Notes: a model not told the origin generated them from the sequence alone. DNA of 51,905 nt from Lacrimispora amygdalina (GCF_003432035.1 NZ_QOHO01000014.1:1-51905), one strand, 5' to 3'; shown: positions 23,699 through 33,009, numbered from the stretch's first letter. Program-made: numbers and translations.

Positions 23699-24531
23699 TA
23701 TAATATTCCTAAAAACGCACAGATTATGCCGGCTGCAATTATACCGAACATGACTGTTACTGTTTTATACCCTTTCTTTAATAATCCGTAAATTCCAAAT
23801 GTAAGAAGAAGCGGAAGAATCTTTGGAAGAATCTGATCAAATACTCCTTGTAACTCAACCTTCGTCTCACCAATACTTAGAACCAGAGGGGTTGAAAATG
23901 CCACCATTGATGCAATCATTGCACCAACTACACAAAGCCCTATAATTTTGGCACAATTAGTAAGTATTTCGACCATTCCCGAAGTCTGTGCTGTTTCAAT
24001 AAAGTTAATTCCGCTCTTATATCCCAGTTTTAGTCCATAATATCTCACCAGATAATGAGGAATATTAAATATGAGCAAAAACAGAACAGCTCCCAGAAGG
24101 CTGCCTTTTGAGGCCAGACCACACCCCACTCCTGCTGCTATGATACGGAATGTGCCCCAGAAAAATGAATCTCCAATCCCCGCAATGGGTCCCATCAAAG
24201 CGGCTTTTAATGCTGTAATTGATTCAATATCAAAGCCTTCTTCTGATTTTTTATTCTGCTCTTCTAAGGCCACACAGGCACCGGTAATAAAGCTTACCAC
24301 TTGAGGCGTTGTATTAAAAAAGGAGAGATGACGCTTTAATGCTTCTTTTGCTTTTTCCTTCTCTGGATACAAACGCTTCAATACTGGTATCATAGAATAA
24401 CAAAATCCCACATTCTGCATGCGTTCATAGTTAAAGCATCCCTGTAATGGAAAAGAACGCCAGAAAGTCTTTCTCATGTCAGATTTAGTAATAAGGCTGT
24501 TTTCGGTATACGCTTCATCCATACGGCTCAT
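23698..24531 (-). CDS. PTS mannose-family transporter IID subunit
   Basis: A 277-residue membrane subunit of a mannose/fructose/sorbose-type phosphotransferase system. Family landmarks are FWRSFPLQGCFNYERMQNVG near residue 24, LMGPIAGIGDSFFWGTFR near 110 and a C-terminal membrane anchor region from about 195 to 277. IID and IIC form the sugar channel in the membrane. It overlaps IIC and the SIS gene by one base at each side, showing tight translational coupling. Confidence 0.93.
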   Translation of the reverse strand: MSRMDEAYTENSLITKSDMRKTFWRSFPLQGCFNYERMQNVGFCYSMIPVLKRLYPEKEKAKEALKRHLSFFNTTPQVVSFITGACVALEEQNKKSEEGFDIESITALKAALMGPIAGIGDSFFWGTFRIIAAGVGCGLASKGSLLGAVLFLLIFNIPHYLVRYYGLKLGYKSGINFIETAQTSGMVEILTNCAKIIGLCVVGAMIASMVAFSTPLVLSIGETKVELQGVFDQILPKILPLLLTFGIYGLLKKGYKTVTVMFGIIAAGIICAFLGIL

Positions 24532-25322
24532 TATAATTCACCTCCCAGATCATCAGACATAGACTGAGTCATTGCATATGCCATCTGTTCTTTTTTTCTT
24601 TGTGTCGCAGACTGATAGACCGTATAAGCAATAACCGCTCCCACAATTGCAACACCAACTGTGCTTATTCCAAGTAATGCGGTTAACACAAAGCCAACAA
24701 AAAGATAGGCTGCATTTGTTTTGTCAAAAATAAGCTGCATAAGAATTGCAATTCCTAATGCCGGCAGCATACCGCTTGCAATTTTTAAGCCATTTAATAT
24801 AAAAGCAGGAAGTGCGGCTACAAAAGCAGCAATGGTATTGGACCCCAGAATCACCCCAAGAAAAACCACCAGGAATGAGCTGATCCAAAACAGCCATGCT
24901 CCTGACCAGAATGCTTTTGAAACTCCCCTGTAATCCCCCTCCTCAGCTGCATTATCTGCCCAGTGAAGAAACGTGGCATTTATAGTTCTGTCTAATATTC
25001 CCACCGATTGAGCTAATGTTGCAATAGGAAGTGATAAAGCCACGGCTGCATCCATGTCAAGTCCCGACATAATAGCAAAAGCTGTAGCCAGAATTCCGCC
25101 CGATACAACATCCGGCGGTGTTGCCGCACCAATTCCCACAATTCCCATCATTACTAACTCAACTGCTGCCCCCATTACAATACCCGTATGTACATCCCCA
25201 AGCAGAAGCCCTACAATAGGACCGGTAACAATTGGGCGGTCAAACATATGCTGTCCGAACACCCGGCCATCCCAGATGGCAAAACCTGCAAGTATCCCCA
25301 GAAGCAACGCTTTAAATACCAT
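24531..25322 (-). CDS. PTS mannose-family transporter IIC subunit
   Basis: A 263-residue multi-spanning permease subunit. It has DRPIVTGPIVGLLLGDVHTG near residue 28, the family signature GAAVELVMMGIVGIGAATPPD near 51 in two parts, and several hydrophobic helices to the C terminus. The sugar specificity of the system is not evident. It lies 13 bases after IIB, with AGGAGG before the start. Confidence 0.93.
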   Translation of the reverse strand: MVFKALLLGILAGFAIWDGRVFGQHMFDRPIVTGPIVGLLLGDVHTGIVMGAAVELVMMGIVGIGAATPPDVVSGGILATAFAIMSGLDMDAAVALSLPIATLAQSVGILDRTINATFLHWADNAAEEGDYRGVSKAFWSGAWLFWISSFLVVFLGVILGSNTIAAFVAALPAFILNGLKIASGMLPALGIAILMQLIFDKTNAAYLFVGFVLTALLGISTVGVAIVGAVIAYTVYQSATQRKKEQMAYAMTQSMSDDLGGEL

Positions 25323-25335
25323 ATATTTCTCCTCC

Positions 25336-25824
25336 TTATTTTTTATAAAATTCTTTTATAATCTCACCATACTGCAGTTTTTTTTCCGTAGGTACAGCCT
25401 GCAGACAGATACCTTTCCCTAAAGCATGTATCTTCTCTATCACCTCCACATCCCCATTATCCAAGTATACCTGCCTTTCCACCATCTTCTTACCGGGTGA
25501 CTGTCTGATTCCACCCAGGCATACTTCCGAAACTGCATCACACTGTTCGATTAAATAAAGTGCATCCTGTACACTTGCAGTTACAACAAAAATCGAACGT
25601 CCTGCATGCTTTGGATTATTGATTACCGCAACAGCTCCTTCCAGTGTCTTAATAGATAAGGTAACTTGCGGCGGCTTAGCCATCTGGAACGCCATTTGCA
25701 TGAGTTTATCTGTGGCTGCCTTATCATTGGCAACCAATATCGTATCTGCACATAAAAACGATGTCCAGCTTACAGCAACCTGACCGTGGATCAAGCGGTC
25801 ATCCACCCGTAATAATTTAATCAT
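25336..25824 (-). CDS. PTS mannose-family IIB subunit
   Basis: A 162-residue cytoplasmic phosphocarrier. The N terminus MIKLLRVDDRLIHGQVAVSW contains the phosphorylated histidine (residue 13), followed by ILVANDKAATDKLMQMAFQ. IIB accepts phosphate from IIA and passes it to the incoming sugar. I place the start at the ATG at 25824, four bases after GGAGGG; an upstream TTG in frame overlaps that ribosome site. It is 39 bases after IIA. Confidence 0.93.
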   Translation of the reverse strand: MIKLLRVDDRLIHGQVAVSWTSFLCADTILVANDKAATDKLMQMAFQMAKPPQVTLSIKTLEGAVAVINNPKHAGRSIFVVTASVQDALYLIEQCDAVSEVCLGGIRQSPGKKMVERQVYLDNGDVEVIEKIHALGKGICLQAVPTEKKLQYGEIIKEFYKK

Positions 25825-25863
25825 TTTTCCCTCCAATGCCGTTTAAAAACGGTGCAAATTTCT

Positions 25864-26307
25864 TTACAGTTCTTCCGATTCCGCCGGCTGATTCATATTT
25901 GCATCCAAAAGATCATTAACCAGAGTCATGGTGTTTTTTGCATTCTCGACTGCACTTTTTAATGCCTGTCTGTCTGCCTGTTCCTCTCCGCACAAAGGAA
26001 GCATGGCTATTTCCAGCAGCAGTCCCAGATTAAGACCTGTAATCAGATAGATGCTCTTCTTAGTATCCATCAGTTCCATGGCTGCTCTGGTTGTACTGCC
26101 CCCTGCAATATCACTGATAATAACTGTGATTGTATCTCTGGAATAATTTTTCATCTTAGCTTCAATCATGCCAGTTATCTCAGGAATTGTTTCTTTTGCA
26201 CTGATTGAGACAAAGTCTATATAGTCTGTCTCTCCCATAACCAGTTTCACAGATGTGAGTATACCTTTGGCAAAGTCTCCGTGTGTTACCAGAATAATCT
26301 GTTTCAT
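25864..26307 (-). CDS. PTS mannose-family IIA subunit
   Basis: A 147-residue cytoplasmic EIIA of the mannose family. The N-terminal ILVTHGDFAKGI carries the phosphorylated histidine at residue 9, and SDIAGGSTTRAAM near 80 forms the conserved glycine-rich loop. It is the first gene of the minus-strand operon IIA-IIB-IIC-IID-SIS-HAD, transcribed away from the GntR gene across a 220-base AT-rich gap. Confidence 0.92.
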   Translation of the reverse strand: MKQIILVTHGDFAKGILTSVKLVMGETDYIDFVSISAKETIPEITGMIEAKMKNYSRDTITVIISDIAGGSTTRAAMELMDTKKSIYLITGLNLGLLLEIAMLPLCGEEQADRQALKSAVENAKNTMTLVNDLLDANMNQPAESEEL

Positions 26308-26345
26308 AATCCTCCCTTCTATTTTCTCCCCCCCGCTTATAATGT

Positions 26346-26368
26346 ATATACTTTTAAATTAAGTATAT
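26346..26368. promoter_or_regulatory. Palindrome between PTS operon and GntR gene
   Basis: TATACTT and AAGTATA form perfect 7-base arms around TTAAATT, extended by one more pair. It lies 38 bases from the IIA start. An ATGTATA-N-AC element at its left edge recurs at about 26459 (ATGTATAGAC) near the GntR start. Both are candidate operators of the divergent GntR regulator. Confidence 0.45.
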
Positions 26369-26527
26369 TCATTTCTTTCTATTTCCCATATACTATCACA
26401 AAAAAAATAATATTGCAACTTATTTTATCTGCAATATTATATAAATTTTAGTTTCAATATGTATAGACAATTATCTTTATAGGATATATAATAATATGAG
26501 GCAAATATGCCCTGAAGGAGTTTATTT

Positions 26528-27238
26528 ATGAATCAAAAACCAAAGTATATACAAATAAGAGACTGTATTCTGAAAGATATAAAAAACCAGACCCTGCAGG
26601 CAGGGGATCAGATACCCACGGAGACCGAGCTTTGCGACCGCTTTCAAGTCAGCAGGATGACTGTAAATAAAGCGATCTCAGCCCTTACTTCGGAAGGCTA
26701 CATTCGGAGAATTGCAGGAAAAGGAAGCTTCGTAACCAGTTCACTTGTACAAAAACAATTTCATCACCAACCTATCAGCTTTACTGAAGATATGGAATCC
26801 ATTGGATTAAAGCCTGGAGCAAGGCTATTAGAATACAGAATTTACCGGGGAAGTGACATTCCGCCGGAAATAGCCCAGAAGCTTCAGGCCAGTCCGGAGG
26901 ATCTCATCCATTACTTTTCCAGAATACGGACCGGTAACGGAATGATCATCAGCATCAGTTATAATTACGTACCCTGCAATACAGTTCCCGCCATTGACAT
27001 TGCAAGCCTGGAGCATTCATTCTTTAAATATTTAAAAAAACTTGGTTTTGCCGATTTGCATACTGTTGACTTTTCTCTTTCGGCAACCCTCCCTACTCCG
27101 GAACAAAAAAAACTGCTGGAGATAGAAAATGAGGCACTTTTGAAAGTATCTCATTTAACCTGCAGCAGTCAGAATGATATTTTGGAATATATTGATACCT
27201 ATTATATCGGAAGCATGTATACATACCGGTTGGACTAA
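26528..27238 (+). CDS. GntR/HutC-family regulator (UTRA domain)
   Basis: A 236-residue regulator. The N-terminal winged helix (1-70) has the GntR signature LQAGDQIPTETELCDRF, then VSRMTVNKAISALTSEGYI. From about residue 80 a UTRA ligand-binding domain follows, which in relatives binds a phosphorylated sugar. It is divergent from the PTS operon and probably represses it until its sugar phosphate appears. GAAGGAG precedes the start. The stop overlaps by four bases the stop of the convergent GH13-like gene. Confidence 0.92.
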   Translation: MNQKPKYIQIRDCILKDIKNQTLQAGDQIPTETELCDRFQVSRMTVNKAISALTSEGYIRRIAGKGSFVTSSLVQKQFHHQPISFTEDMESIGLKPGARLLEYRIYRGSDIPPEIAQKLQASPEDLIHYFSRIRTGNGMIISISYNYVPCNTVPAIDIASLEHSFFKYLKKLGFADLHTVDFSLSATLPTPEQKKLLEIENEALLKVSHLTCSSQNDILEYIDTYYIGSMYTYRLD

Positions 27239-29079
27239 TCAGCTTTCCCCATAAATACCACAATTGTCCTGGGAGGAATGGGAAAGCTCTTTCCTTCCAC
27301 CACCGGTTCGTTTCCTTCCTCATATCTGCCGTTTTCTTCCATTTTATCGGTATGAAACACCACATGCCACTGATGGTTTTTAGGAAGATTGGGAAGGTCG
27401 AACGTATGGGGTTCCCAATGCATGTTATAAGCTACATAAAAGTGATTGTCTGCCGTACCATCTGGTTTTCTGGCATAATCTCCCCAATAAAGAATTCCCA
27501 GCTGACGCCGGAAATTCTCATATTCCGGATACCATGGTTTTACCCCGTGATAAGAAACATCAGGAAACCCGCAGGCGAGATAATCCATGTTCTTTGCTTC
27601 TTCTCTCCTGCGAAACACCGGATGTGCCTTTCTAAAAGCTATGACTGCTTTCACAAATTCAAAAAGATCTCTGTTTGTTTTTAAAAGGTTCCAGTTTAAC
27701 CAGGAAATGTCATTATCCTGACAATAAGCATTGTTATTACCTGACTGGGTATTGCCAAACTCATCTCCTGCCATAATAAGAGGCGTTCCCTGGCTTAAAA
27801 GCAGCAACAGGAAGGCATTGCGCAGCTGCTTTCTTCTAAGCTCCACCACTTTTTTCTTTCTCGTAGGACCTTCTGTTCCGCAGTTCCATGAGTAATTATA
27901 GAGATTACCATCCTGGTTAAATTCACCATTGGCTTCATTATGCTTGGTATCGTAGGATACCATATCCATCATGGTAAACCCATTGGTATTTGCCATAAAA
28001 TGAATCATTCCCCGGTCAGAGGGATTGTTTCTTGTCTGAAAAACCAGATTCTTCATCTGCTCCTCGTCGCCTTTGAGTACTCTTCTCATATCCATCTGAA
28101 AGCTGTCATTATATTCCGCCAGATATTTCGGTCCTTTCTGAGGGATATCTCCCCAGGAATCGGCCCAGAGCTTTAATCCTTTTAAATAGGGATCACGTCC
28201 GGTCAAGTCAAGAGGCGGATATCCCACCAGATGAATTCCGTCCAGATGAAATTCTTCTGCCCAGAACCGGACCGCATCAAGAACGAAAGAAGGAGACTCC
28301 TTTCCTGTGAAATAGAGTTCTGTAATAAGTTCCATTCCCTCTTTATGAAGTGCCTTCACAAGGCTTTTTAATTCTAAGACAGGATCTTTCTGATCACCCG
28401 ATGCATAGGAAGCCTTAGGCGCAAAATAATATCCGGATGTATATCCCCAATAATTTAACTTTCCCGTAGGTTTATCCACACCATATGGATTGCCATACAC
28501 AGTCTCAGGAAGAATCACCTCCTGAAACTCATAGACCGGCATCAATTCAACTGATGTAATTCCCAGTTCTTTTAGATAAGGGATTTTATCCTCTATCGCC
28601 CGAAAGGTTCCTTTATACGTGGTCCCGGAAGAAGAATGCATGGTAAATCCCCGAACATGAATCCGGTAGATTACAGAATTCTCATATGGAATCAGAGGAC
28701 GCTTCTCCTCCCCCCATTCAAATGAGTCAAATCTAACCGGACTCTTTGGTATAACAGCAGTTTCTTCTAAATCTCCCCAGTTATCCTTATGTGTAAAAGC
28801 TCTCCCATACGGATCAGAGAACCGTTTTCCATCAATCTCATAGCAATAGGAGATCCCGGTAAAGTCATCCCCCAGGATGGTCACAGAAAAAACCTCTCCC
28901 CTCTTCTCCTTCTCCGGAAAGAGAAAGGTACAGACAGGCTCCTTATCATTTTCAAGGAAAAATAGAAGCCGTAATTCCACTCCCTGTGCAGCAACGGAAA
29001 AATGAATCCCTCCCGCAGTCTTTGTCATTCCCATAGGATAATATCCTGGTTCTCTCCCGGCGATCCTGTACTGTTTCAT
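27235..29079 (-). CDS. GH13 debranching-enzyme homologue lacking catalytic residues
   Basis: A 614-residue protein with the GlgX/isoamylase plan: CBM48-like N domain (about 20-100), barrel (about 140-480) and beta domain. Conserved structure includes YDTKHNEANGEFNQDG, SWNCGTEGPT, AGDEFGNTQSGNNNAYCQ and ISWLNW. The catalytic motifs are changed. Region I, normally DVVxNH, reads ELYFTG (254-259). Region II, GFRxD, reads GIHLV, with Val285 at the nucleophile position. The AEPWD region with the acid Glu is not found, and the HD of region IV reads TN (365-366). I therefore infer a non-hydrolytic protein, perhaps glycan-binding. The frame is intact with a GAGGAG ribosome site. Confidence 0.82.
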   Translation of the reverse strand: MKQYRIAGREPGYYPMGMTKTAGGIHFSVAAQGVELRLLFFLENDKEPVCTFLFPEKEKRGEVFSVTILGDDFTGISYCYEIDGKRFSDPYGRAFTHKDNWGDLEETAVIPKSPVRFDSFEWGEEKRPLIPYENSVIYRIHVRGFTMHSSSGTTYKGTFRAIEDKIPYLKELGITSVELMPVYEFQEVILPETVYGNPYGVDKPTGKLNYWGYTSGYYFAPKASYASGDQKDPVLELKSLVKALHKEGMELITELYFTGKESPSFVLDAVRFWAEEFHLDGIHLVGYPPLDLTGRDPYLKGLKLWADSWGDIPQKGPKYLAEYNDSFQMDMRRVLKGDEEQMKNLVFQTRNNPSDRGMIHFMANTNGFTMMDMVSYDTKHNEANGEFNQDGNLYNYSWNCGTEGPTRKKKVVELRRKQLRNAFLLLLLSQGTPLIMAGDEFGNTQSGNNNAYCQDNDISWLNWNLLKTNRDLFEFVKAVIAFRKAHPVFRRREEAKNMDYLACGFPDVSYHGVKPWYPEYENFRRQLGILYWGDYARKPDGTADNHFYVAYNMHWEPHTFDLPNLPKNHQWHVVFHTDKMEENGRYEEGNEPVVEGKSFPIPPRTIVVFMGKAD

Positions 29080-29105
29080 TCCTTTTCTCCTCTGTAACAG
29101 TCCTG

Positions 29106-30920
29106 TTACTGGTTCTCAATCTGCTCTGCCAGATCATTTAAATACATCCAGCGTTCCATCTTCTCCTCTAAAAGCCCTTCTTTTTCTGCCTTTTCTTTCA
29201 TCAGCTGGTTCAGTCTGCCATAGTCACTGGCGGCTTCTTCTATCTTTCCATCAAGCGTCTCAATGGCTTCTTCCAAAGCAGCAATGTCATCTTCAATCGT
29301 TTCCCATTCCCGCTGTTCTTTATAGGAAAACCGAAGCTTCCGCTCTGGTTTTGGCCTTTCCTTTCCCTTCTTCTCTCCTGTGTCTTCCCTTTTGTCAGTT
29401 CCGGATACTTCTCCGGGAAGCCCGTCCGGATATTTTGCAGCAAAAGCTGCCTGATAATCCGTAAAGCCGCCCTCGTATTGCGTTACCTTTCCCTGTCCTT
29501 CAAAAGCAAAAATTCTGCGCACAACCCGGTCAAGGAAATAGCGGTCATGGGATACCGTTATGACAATGCCGGGAAAGCTGTCTAAATAATCCTCAAGGAT
29601 GGTAAGTGTCTGAATATCCAGATCGTTGGTCGGTTCATCGAGCAGCAGCACATTCGGCGCTTCCATCAGGATTCGCAGCAGATACAGCCTCCGTTTCTCT
29701 CCTCCGGAAAGCTTTTCAACTGTCGTATACTGAACACTGGAGGGAAATAAGAACCGCTCCAGCATCTGTGAGGCGCTGACACTGCCATCTTTTGTTTTCA
29801 CATATTCAGCTGCGCTCCGGATATAATCGATCACCTTTAAGCTGCCGTCCATATCTTCGCTCTCCTGGGAGAAATAGCCCATCTTTACGGTCTGTCCCAC
29901 CGTTAAAGTTCCCTCATCGGGCTGAAGCCACCCGGCAATAATTTTCATAAGCGTGGATTTACCGGACCCGTTTGGACCTATAATTCCTATGCGGTCATTT
30001 TTTAAGAAAATATAGTTAAAGTCTTTCATCAGAACTTTATCGCCAAAAGCCTTTGTGATGTCTTTAAGCTCTACGGTCGTGCGCCCGAGACGGCTCTCAA
30101 TGGAATCCAGTTCCACGTTTTTATCAAACTCCGGTGCCTTCTGGTCACGGAGTGTTTCATACCGCTCTATATGAGCCTTCTGCTTGGTAGAACGTGCTCT
30201 GGCGCCTCTTTGCATCCACTGCAGCTCGATACGGAGGATGGACTGGCGTTTCCGCTCTGTGGCCTGCTCCATATCCAGCCGGTCTGCCTTCAGCTTTAAA
30301 TAACCCTCATAATTCTCCTGATAGCTGTAAAGCTTACCCTTATCAAGCTCCACAATCCGGTTTGTCACGCTGTCTAAAAAATACCGGTCATGGGTTACCA
30401 TCAAAAGAGCACCTTTAAAACGGCGAAGATAATCCTCCAGCCAGTCCGCCATACTGCTGTCCAAGTGGTTGGTCGGCTCATCAAGAACCAGTAAGTCCGC
30501 AGTGGAAAGAAGAACGCTCACAAGAGCAACTCTCTTTCTCTGTCCGCCGGATAAGGTATCAACTCTGGTATCAAATTCAGTAAATCCCAGTCTGGTGAGC
30601 ATGTTCTTTGCCTGACTTTCCAAATCCCACACATGCTCGTGTCCTTCATTCTCCCGGATAATGCTTTCCAGAATGGTTTCTCCTGCCTCAAATCTGGGAT
30701 TCTGGGACAGGAAGCGGATATCTAAGTTTCTTCCCTTTGCCACACTTCCCCCGTCCGGTTCTTCAAGCCCTGCCACAATGCGCAGCAGCGTGGATTTTCC
30801 AGTACCGTTAATACCGATCAGACCGATTTTCTCACCTTCATTTATGCTGAAACTGGTGTCATCAAAAAGCAGCCGTTCCGTATATGATTTTGTTAAATGC
30901 TCTATTGTTAATAAATTCAT
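29106..30920 (-). CDS. ABC-F ATPase, Uup type
   Basis: A 604-residue cytoplasmic protein with two ATP-binding domains and no membrane segments. NBD1 has GINGTGKST, LSGGQRKRVAL, LLVLDEPTNHLD and THDRYF; NBD2 has GPNGSGKST, LSGGEKRRLYL, LLLDEPTNDLD and SHDRYF. An interdomain linker of about 80 residues lies between, and a charged coiled-coil tail from about 500 to 604 (EDDIAALEEAIETLDGKIEE) is typical of Uup. Such proteins act on ribosomes or on DNA branch stability; clostridial ones are not usually resistance factors. All ATPase motifs are intact. It sits between exonuclease III and the GH13-like gene with short gaps. Confidence 0.88.
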   Translation of the reverse strand: MNLLTIEHLTKSYTERLLFDDTSFSINEGEKIGLIGINGTGKSTLLRIVAGLEEPDGGSVAKGRNLDIRFLSQNPRFEAGETILESIIRENEGHEHVWDLESQAKNMLTRLGFTEFDTRVDTLSGGQRKRVALVSVLLSTADLLVLDEPTNHLDSSMADWLEDYLRRFKGALLMVTHDRYFLDSVTNRIVELDKGKLYSYQENYEGYLKLKADRLDMEQATERKRQSILRIELQWMQRGARARSTKQKAHIERYETLRDQKAPEFDKNVELDSIESRLGRTTVELKDITKAFGDKVLMKDFNYIFLKNDRIGIIGPNGSGKSTLMKIIAGWLQPDEGTLTVGQTVKMGYFSQESEDMDGSLKVIDYIRSAAEYVKTKDGSVSASQMLERFLFPSSVQYTTVEKLSGGEKRRLYLLRILMEAPNVLLLDEPTNDLDIQTLTILEDYLDSFPGIVITVSHDRYFLDRVVRRIFAFEGQGKVTQYEGGFTDYQAAFAAKYPDGLPGEVSGTDKREDTGEKKGKERPKPERKLRFSYKEQREWETIEDDIAALEEAIETLDGKIEEAASDYGRLNQLMKEKAEKEGLLEEKMERWMYLNDLAEQIENQ

Positions 30921-30952
30921 GTTTTTGTTGTTCTCCTGTGTATTACTCTGAC

Positions 30953-31708
30953 TTATTTAATTACAAGCTCTACCGGACAGTGATCAGAGCCTGTCACCTG
31001 GGTATGAATGTCTGCACTTACCAGCCTGTCCTTCAGACTTTCTGATACACAGAAATAATCAATACGCCACCCTGCATTCTTCTCTCTTGCCCGGAATCGG
31101 TAGGACCACCAGGAGTAAATCTCCTCCTGATCGGGATAAAAATACCGGTAGGTATCCACAAATCCACTCTCCACAAGAACTGTAAACTTTTCTCTCTCCT
31201 CATCGGTAAACCCGGCATTTTTCCGGTTGGATTTGGGATTTTTCAAATCAATCTCTTTGTGGGCTACATTTAAGTCGCCGCAGAAAATAACAGGTTTTTT
31301 CTCTTCCAGCCCTTTTAAATAAGCGCGGAATGCATCTTCCCAGGTCATACGGTATGGAAGGCGTGCCAGTTCATTCTGGGAATTGGGAGTATAGCAGGTC
31401 ACTACGTAATATTCCGGAAACTCAGCAGTAATGATCCTGCCCTCCTTATCATGTTCTTCTATTTCCATACCATAAGTAACCGATAACGGCTTTTCTTTGG
31501 TAAACAGGGCAGTACCTGAGTATCCTTTCTTTTGTGCGTAATTCCAATATTGATAATAGCCTGGGAGAGAAAGGTCAATCTGGCCTTCCTGCAGCTTGCT
31601 TTCCTGAATACAGAACACATCTGCATCCACCTCTTGAAAATAGTCCAGAAAACCTTTCTCCACACAGGCACGAAGTCCATTCACATTCCATGAAATCAAT
31701 TTTTTCAT
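30953..31708 (-). CDS. xth: Exodeoxyribonuclease III / AP endonuclease
   Basis: A 251-residue EEP-fold nuclease of base-excision repair. It shows [16 protein letters not shown] at the N terminus, the catalytic glutamate in CIQESKLQ near residue 35, [12 protein letters not shown] near 150, and the C-terminal [10 protein letters not shown] with the catalytic histidine. It cuts DNA 5' to abasic sites and trims 3' ends. I start at the ATG at 31708, eight bases after GGAGG; an in-frame GTG three codons earlier is too close to that site. Probably the first gene of a transcript with the ABC-F and GH13-like genes. Confidence 0.94.
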   Translation of the reverse strand: MKKLISWNVNGLRACVEKGFLDYFQEVDADVFCIQESKLQEGQIDLSLPGYYQYWNYAQKKGYSGTALFTKEKPLSVTYGMEIEEHDKEGRIITAEFPEYYVVTCYTPNSQNELARLPYRMTWEDAFRAYLKGLEEKKPVIFCGDLNVAHKEIDLKNPKSNRKNAGFTDEEREKFTVLVESGFVDTYRYFYPDQEEIYSWWSYRFRAREKNAGWRIDYFCVSESLKDRLVSADIHTQVTGSDHCPVELVIK

Positions 31709-31765
31709 CGCATTCACCTCCGTTAAAAAGATAGTGTTAGTATACCATTTAAAACAGCATTCGAA

Positions 31766-31791
31766 AAGGGAAGAATTTTCATTCTTCCCTT
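31766..31791 (-). terminator. Terminator of the cbiMN operon
   Basis: AAGGGAAGAAT and ATTCTTCCCTT form a perfect 11-bp stem with a four-base loop, 12 bases past the cbiN stop and followed on the minus strand by TTCG and a later TTTT. Confidence 0.7.
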
Positions 31792-31803
31792 ACATTCAAA
31801 CCA

Positions 31804-32121
31804 TTATAACTGTCTATCCTGCCATTTTTTCCGTTCCACAAGTCTTCCCATAAAAAATGCGATGATCCCCACACCGATTCCTGTCTGAAGACAGAACAGA
31901 AGACTTTCTATCTCACCGGGAAGCTCTCCTCCTAAGGCAGCTTCCATGACGGGAGTAAACCATGGTTCATACTCCGTACCGCGGATTTCTGTGATCATCT
32001 GGCTTCCCGCATCATCAGAGCCTCCAAACTCCGCCCCTTTTACTGCAAACAGGGGAATAACTGCAATCAGACAAACAAGAACCAGCAGCACTGCGATTGT
32101 CTGTTTCTTTTTCCTGCTCAT
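31804..32121 (-). CDS. cbiN: Cobalt ECF transporter subunit CbiN
   Basis: A 105-residue membrane protein with an N-terminal helix (about 9-28, TIAVLLVLVCLIAVIPLFAV) and a C-terminal one (about 75-95). Between them is an extracytoplasmic loop with AEFGGSDDAGSQMI and EPWFTPV, which matches CbiN. CbiN assists CbiM in loading Co2+. It starts one base after the cbiM stop. Confidence 0.9.
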   Translation of the reverse strand: MSRKKKQTIAVLLVLVCLIAVIPLFAVKGAEFGGSDDAGSQMITEIRGTEYEPWFTPVMEAALGGELPGEIESLLFCLQTGIGVGIIAFFMGRLVERKKWQDRQL

Positions 32122-32122
32122 A

Positions 32123-32872
32123 TTATTTTACCTCCCTTGTAAATCCAATGGCTTTCAGCTCCGGAAGAGCATAAGTCTCAAGAGTCATAACAATGACTGT
32201 TGTGAGAATCCCCTCAATCACCGCAAGAGGCAGCTGAGTCGGTGCAAATACTCCAAGGAATTTAACAGCAGAAGCGCCCACGCCTCCCATTTCAGAAGGA
32301 TAGGCTAACGCAAGCTGAAAACTTGTAATACAGTATGTAAATAAGTCGCCCAATGTCGCAGCCAGAAAAACAGATGCCATTTTATTCACTTTTAACATTT
32401 TGCAAAGCTTATATATTCCAAAGGACAAGAAAGGACCTGCAATTGCCATGGAAAAAGTATTGGCTCCCAATGTGGTAAGACCTCCATGGGCAAGCAGCAC
32501 CGCCTGAAAGATCAACACGATAATGCCCAGTATACTGACTGCCGAAGGTCCGAACAGAATCGCTCCCAGACCAGTTCCCGTCATATGAGAACAGCTTCCG
32601 GTTACCGACGGAATTTTTAATGAGGAAAGCACAAATACAAATGCTCCAGACATGGCAAGCACTGTAATCGCCTTCCTGTTCTCCCGAAGCGTCTTCTGAA
32701 TGGAAAAGAAGCCGGCTATGAGAAAGGGCACACAAACCGCCCCCCAGGCAATACAATACCCCACTGGTAAATAGCCCTCCATAATGTGCATGGCATAGGC
32801 ACTGGGAACGATTCCAAATGTCAATGCAAATGCGGCTGCAAGTTTCATGATACCTTTTTCTTTCTTACTCAT
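32123..32872 (-). CDS. cbiM: Cobalt ECF transporter substrate subunit CbiM
   Basis: A 249-residue membrane protein. After an N-terminal hydrophobic leader ending in SAYA comes [17 protein letters not shown], the conserved CbiM start, whose Met-His residues bind Co2+ in the mature protein. The rest is a bundle of helices including [17 protein letters not shown] near residue 93. I use the second ATG (32872), seven bases after GGAG, rather than the first (32878), which almost abuts it. Expression is governed by the cobalamin riboswitch upstream. Confidence 0.93.
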   Translation of the reverse strand: MSKKEKGIMKLAAAFALTFGIVPSAYAMHIMEGYLPVGYCIAWGAVCVPFLIAGFFSIQKTLRENRKAITVLAMSGAFVFVLSSLKIPSVTGSCSHMTGTGLGAILFGPSAVSILGIIVLIFQAVLLAHGGLTTLGANTFSMAIAGPFLSFGIYKLCKMLKVNKMASVFLAATLGDLFTYCITSFQLALAYPSEMGGVGASAVKFLGVFAPTQLPLAVIEGILTTVIVMTLETYALPELKAIGFTREVK

Positions 32873-32897
32873 CTTCATTCTCCTTCCAATAAAATAA

Positions 32898-32937
32898 GCA
32901 CCTCACATCCGATGGTTCCCACACATCAGACAGGTGC
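32898..32937 (-). terminator. Riboswitch expression-platform terminator
   Basis: On the minus strand GCACCT pairs with AGGTGC, with an inner CTGATG/CATCGG stem, followed by TTATTTTATT. It lies between the cobalamin aptamer and cbiM and would stop transcription when the ligand is bound. Confidence 0.72.
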
Positions 32938-33009
32938 CCTTTGGGTAAATCTTTGCATAGCAAAAAGACTTCCCGGCACCGGTCATCGCTCGTAACCGGA
33001 TACTCCAAA

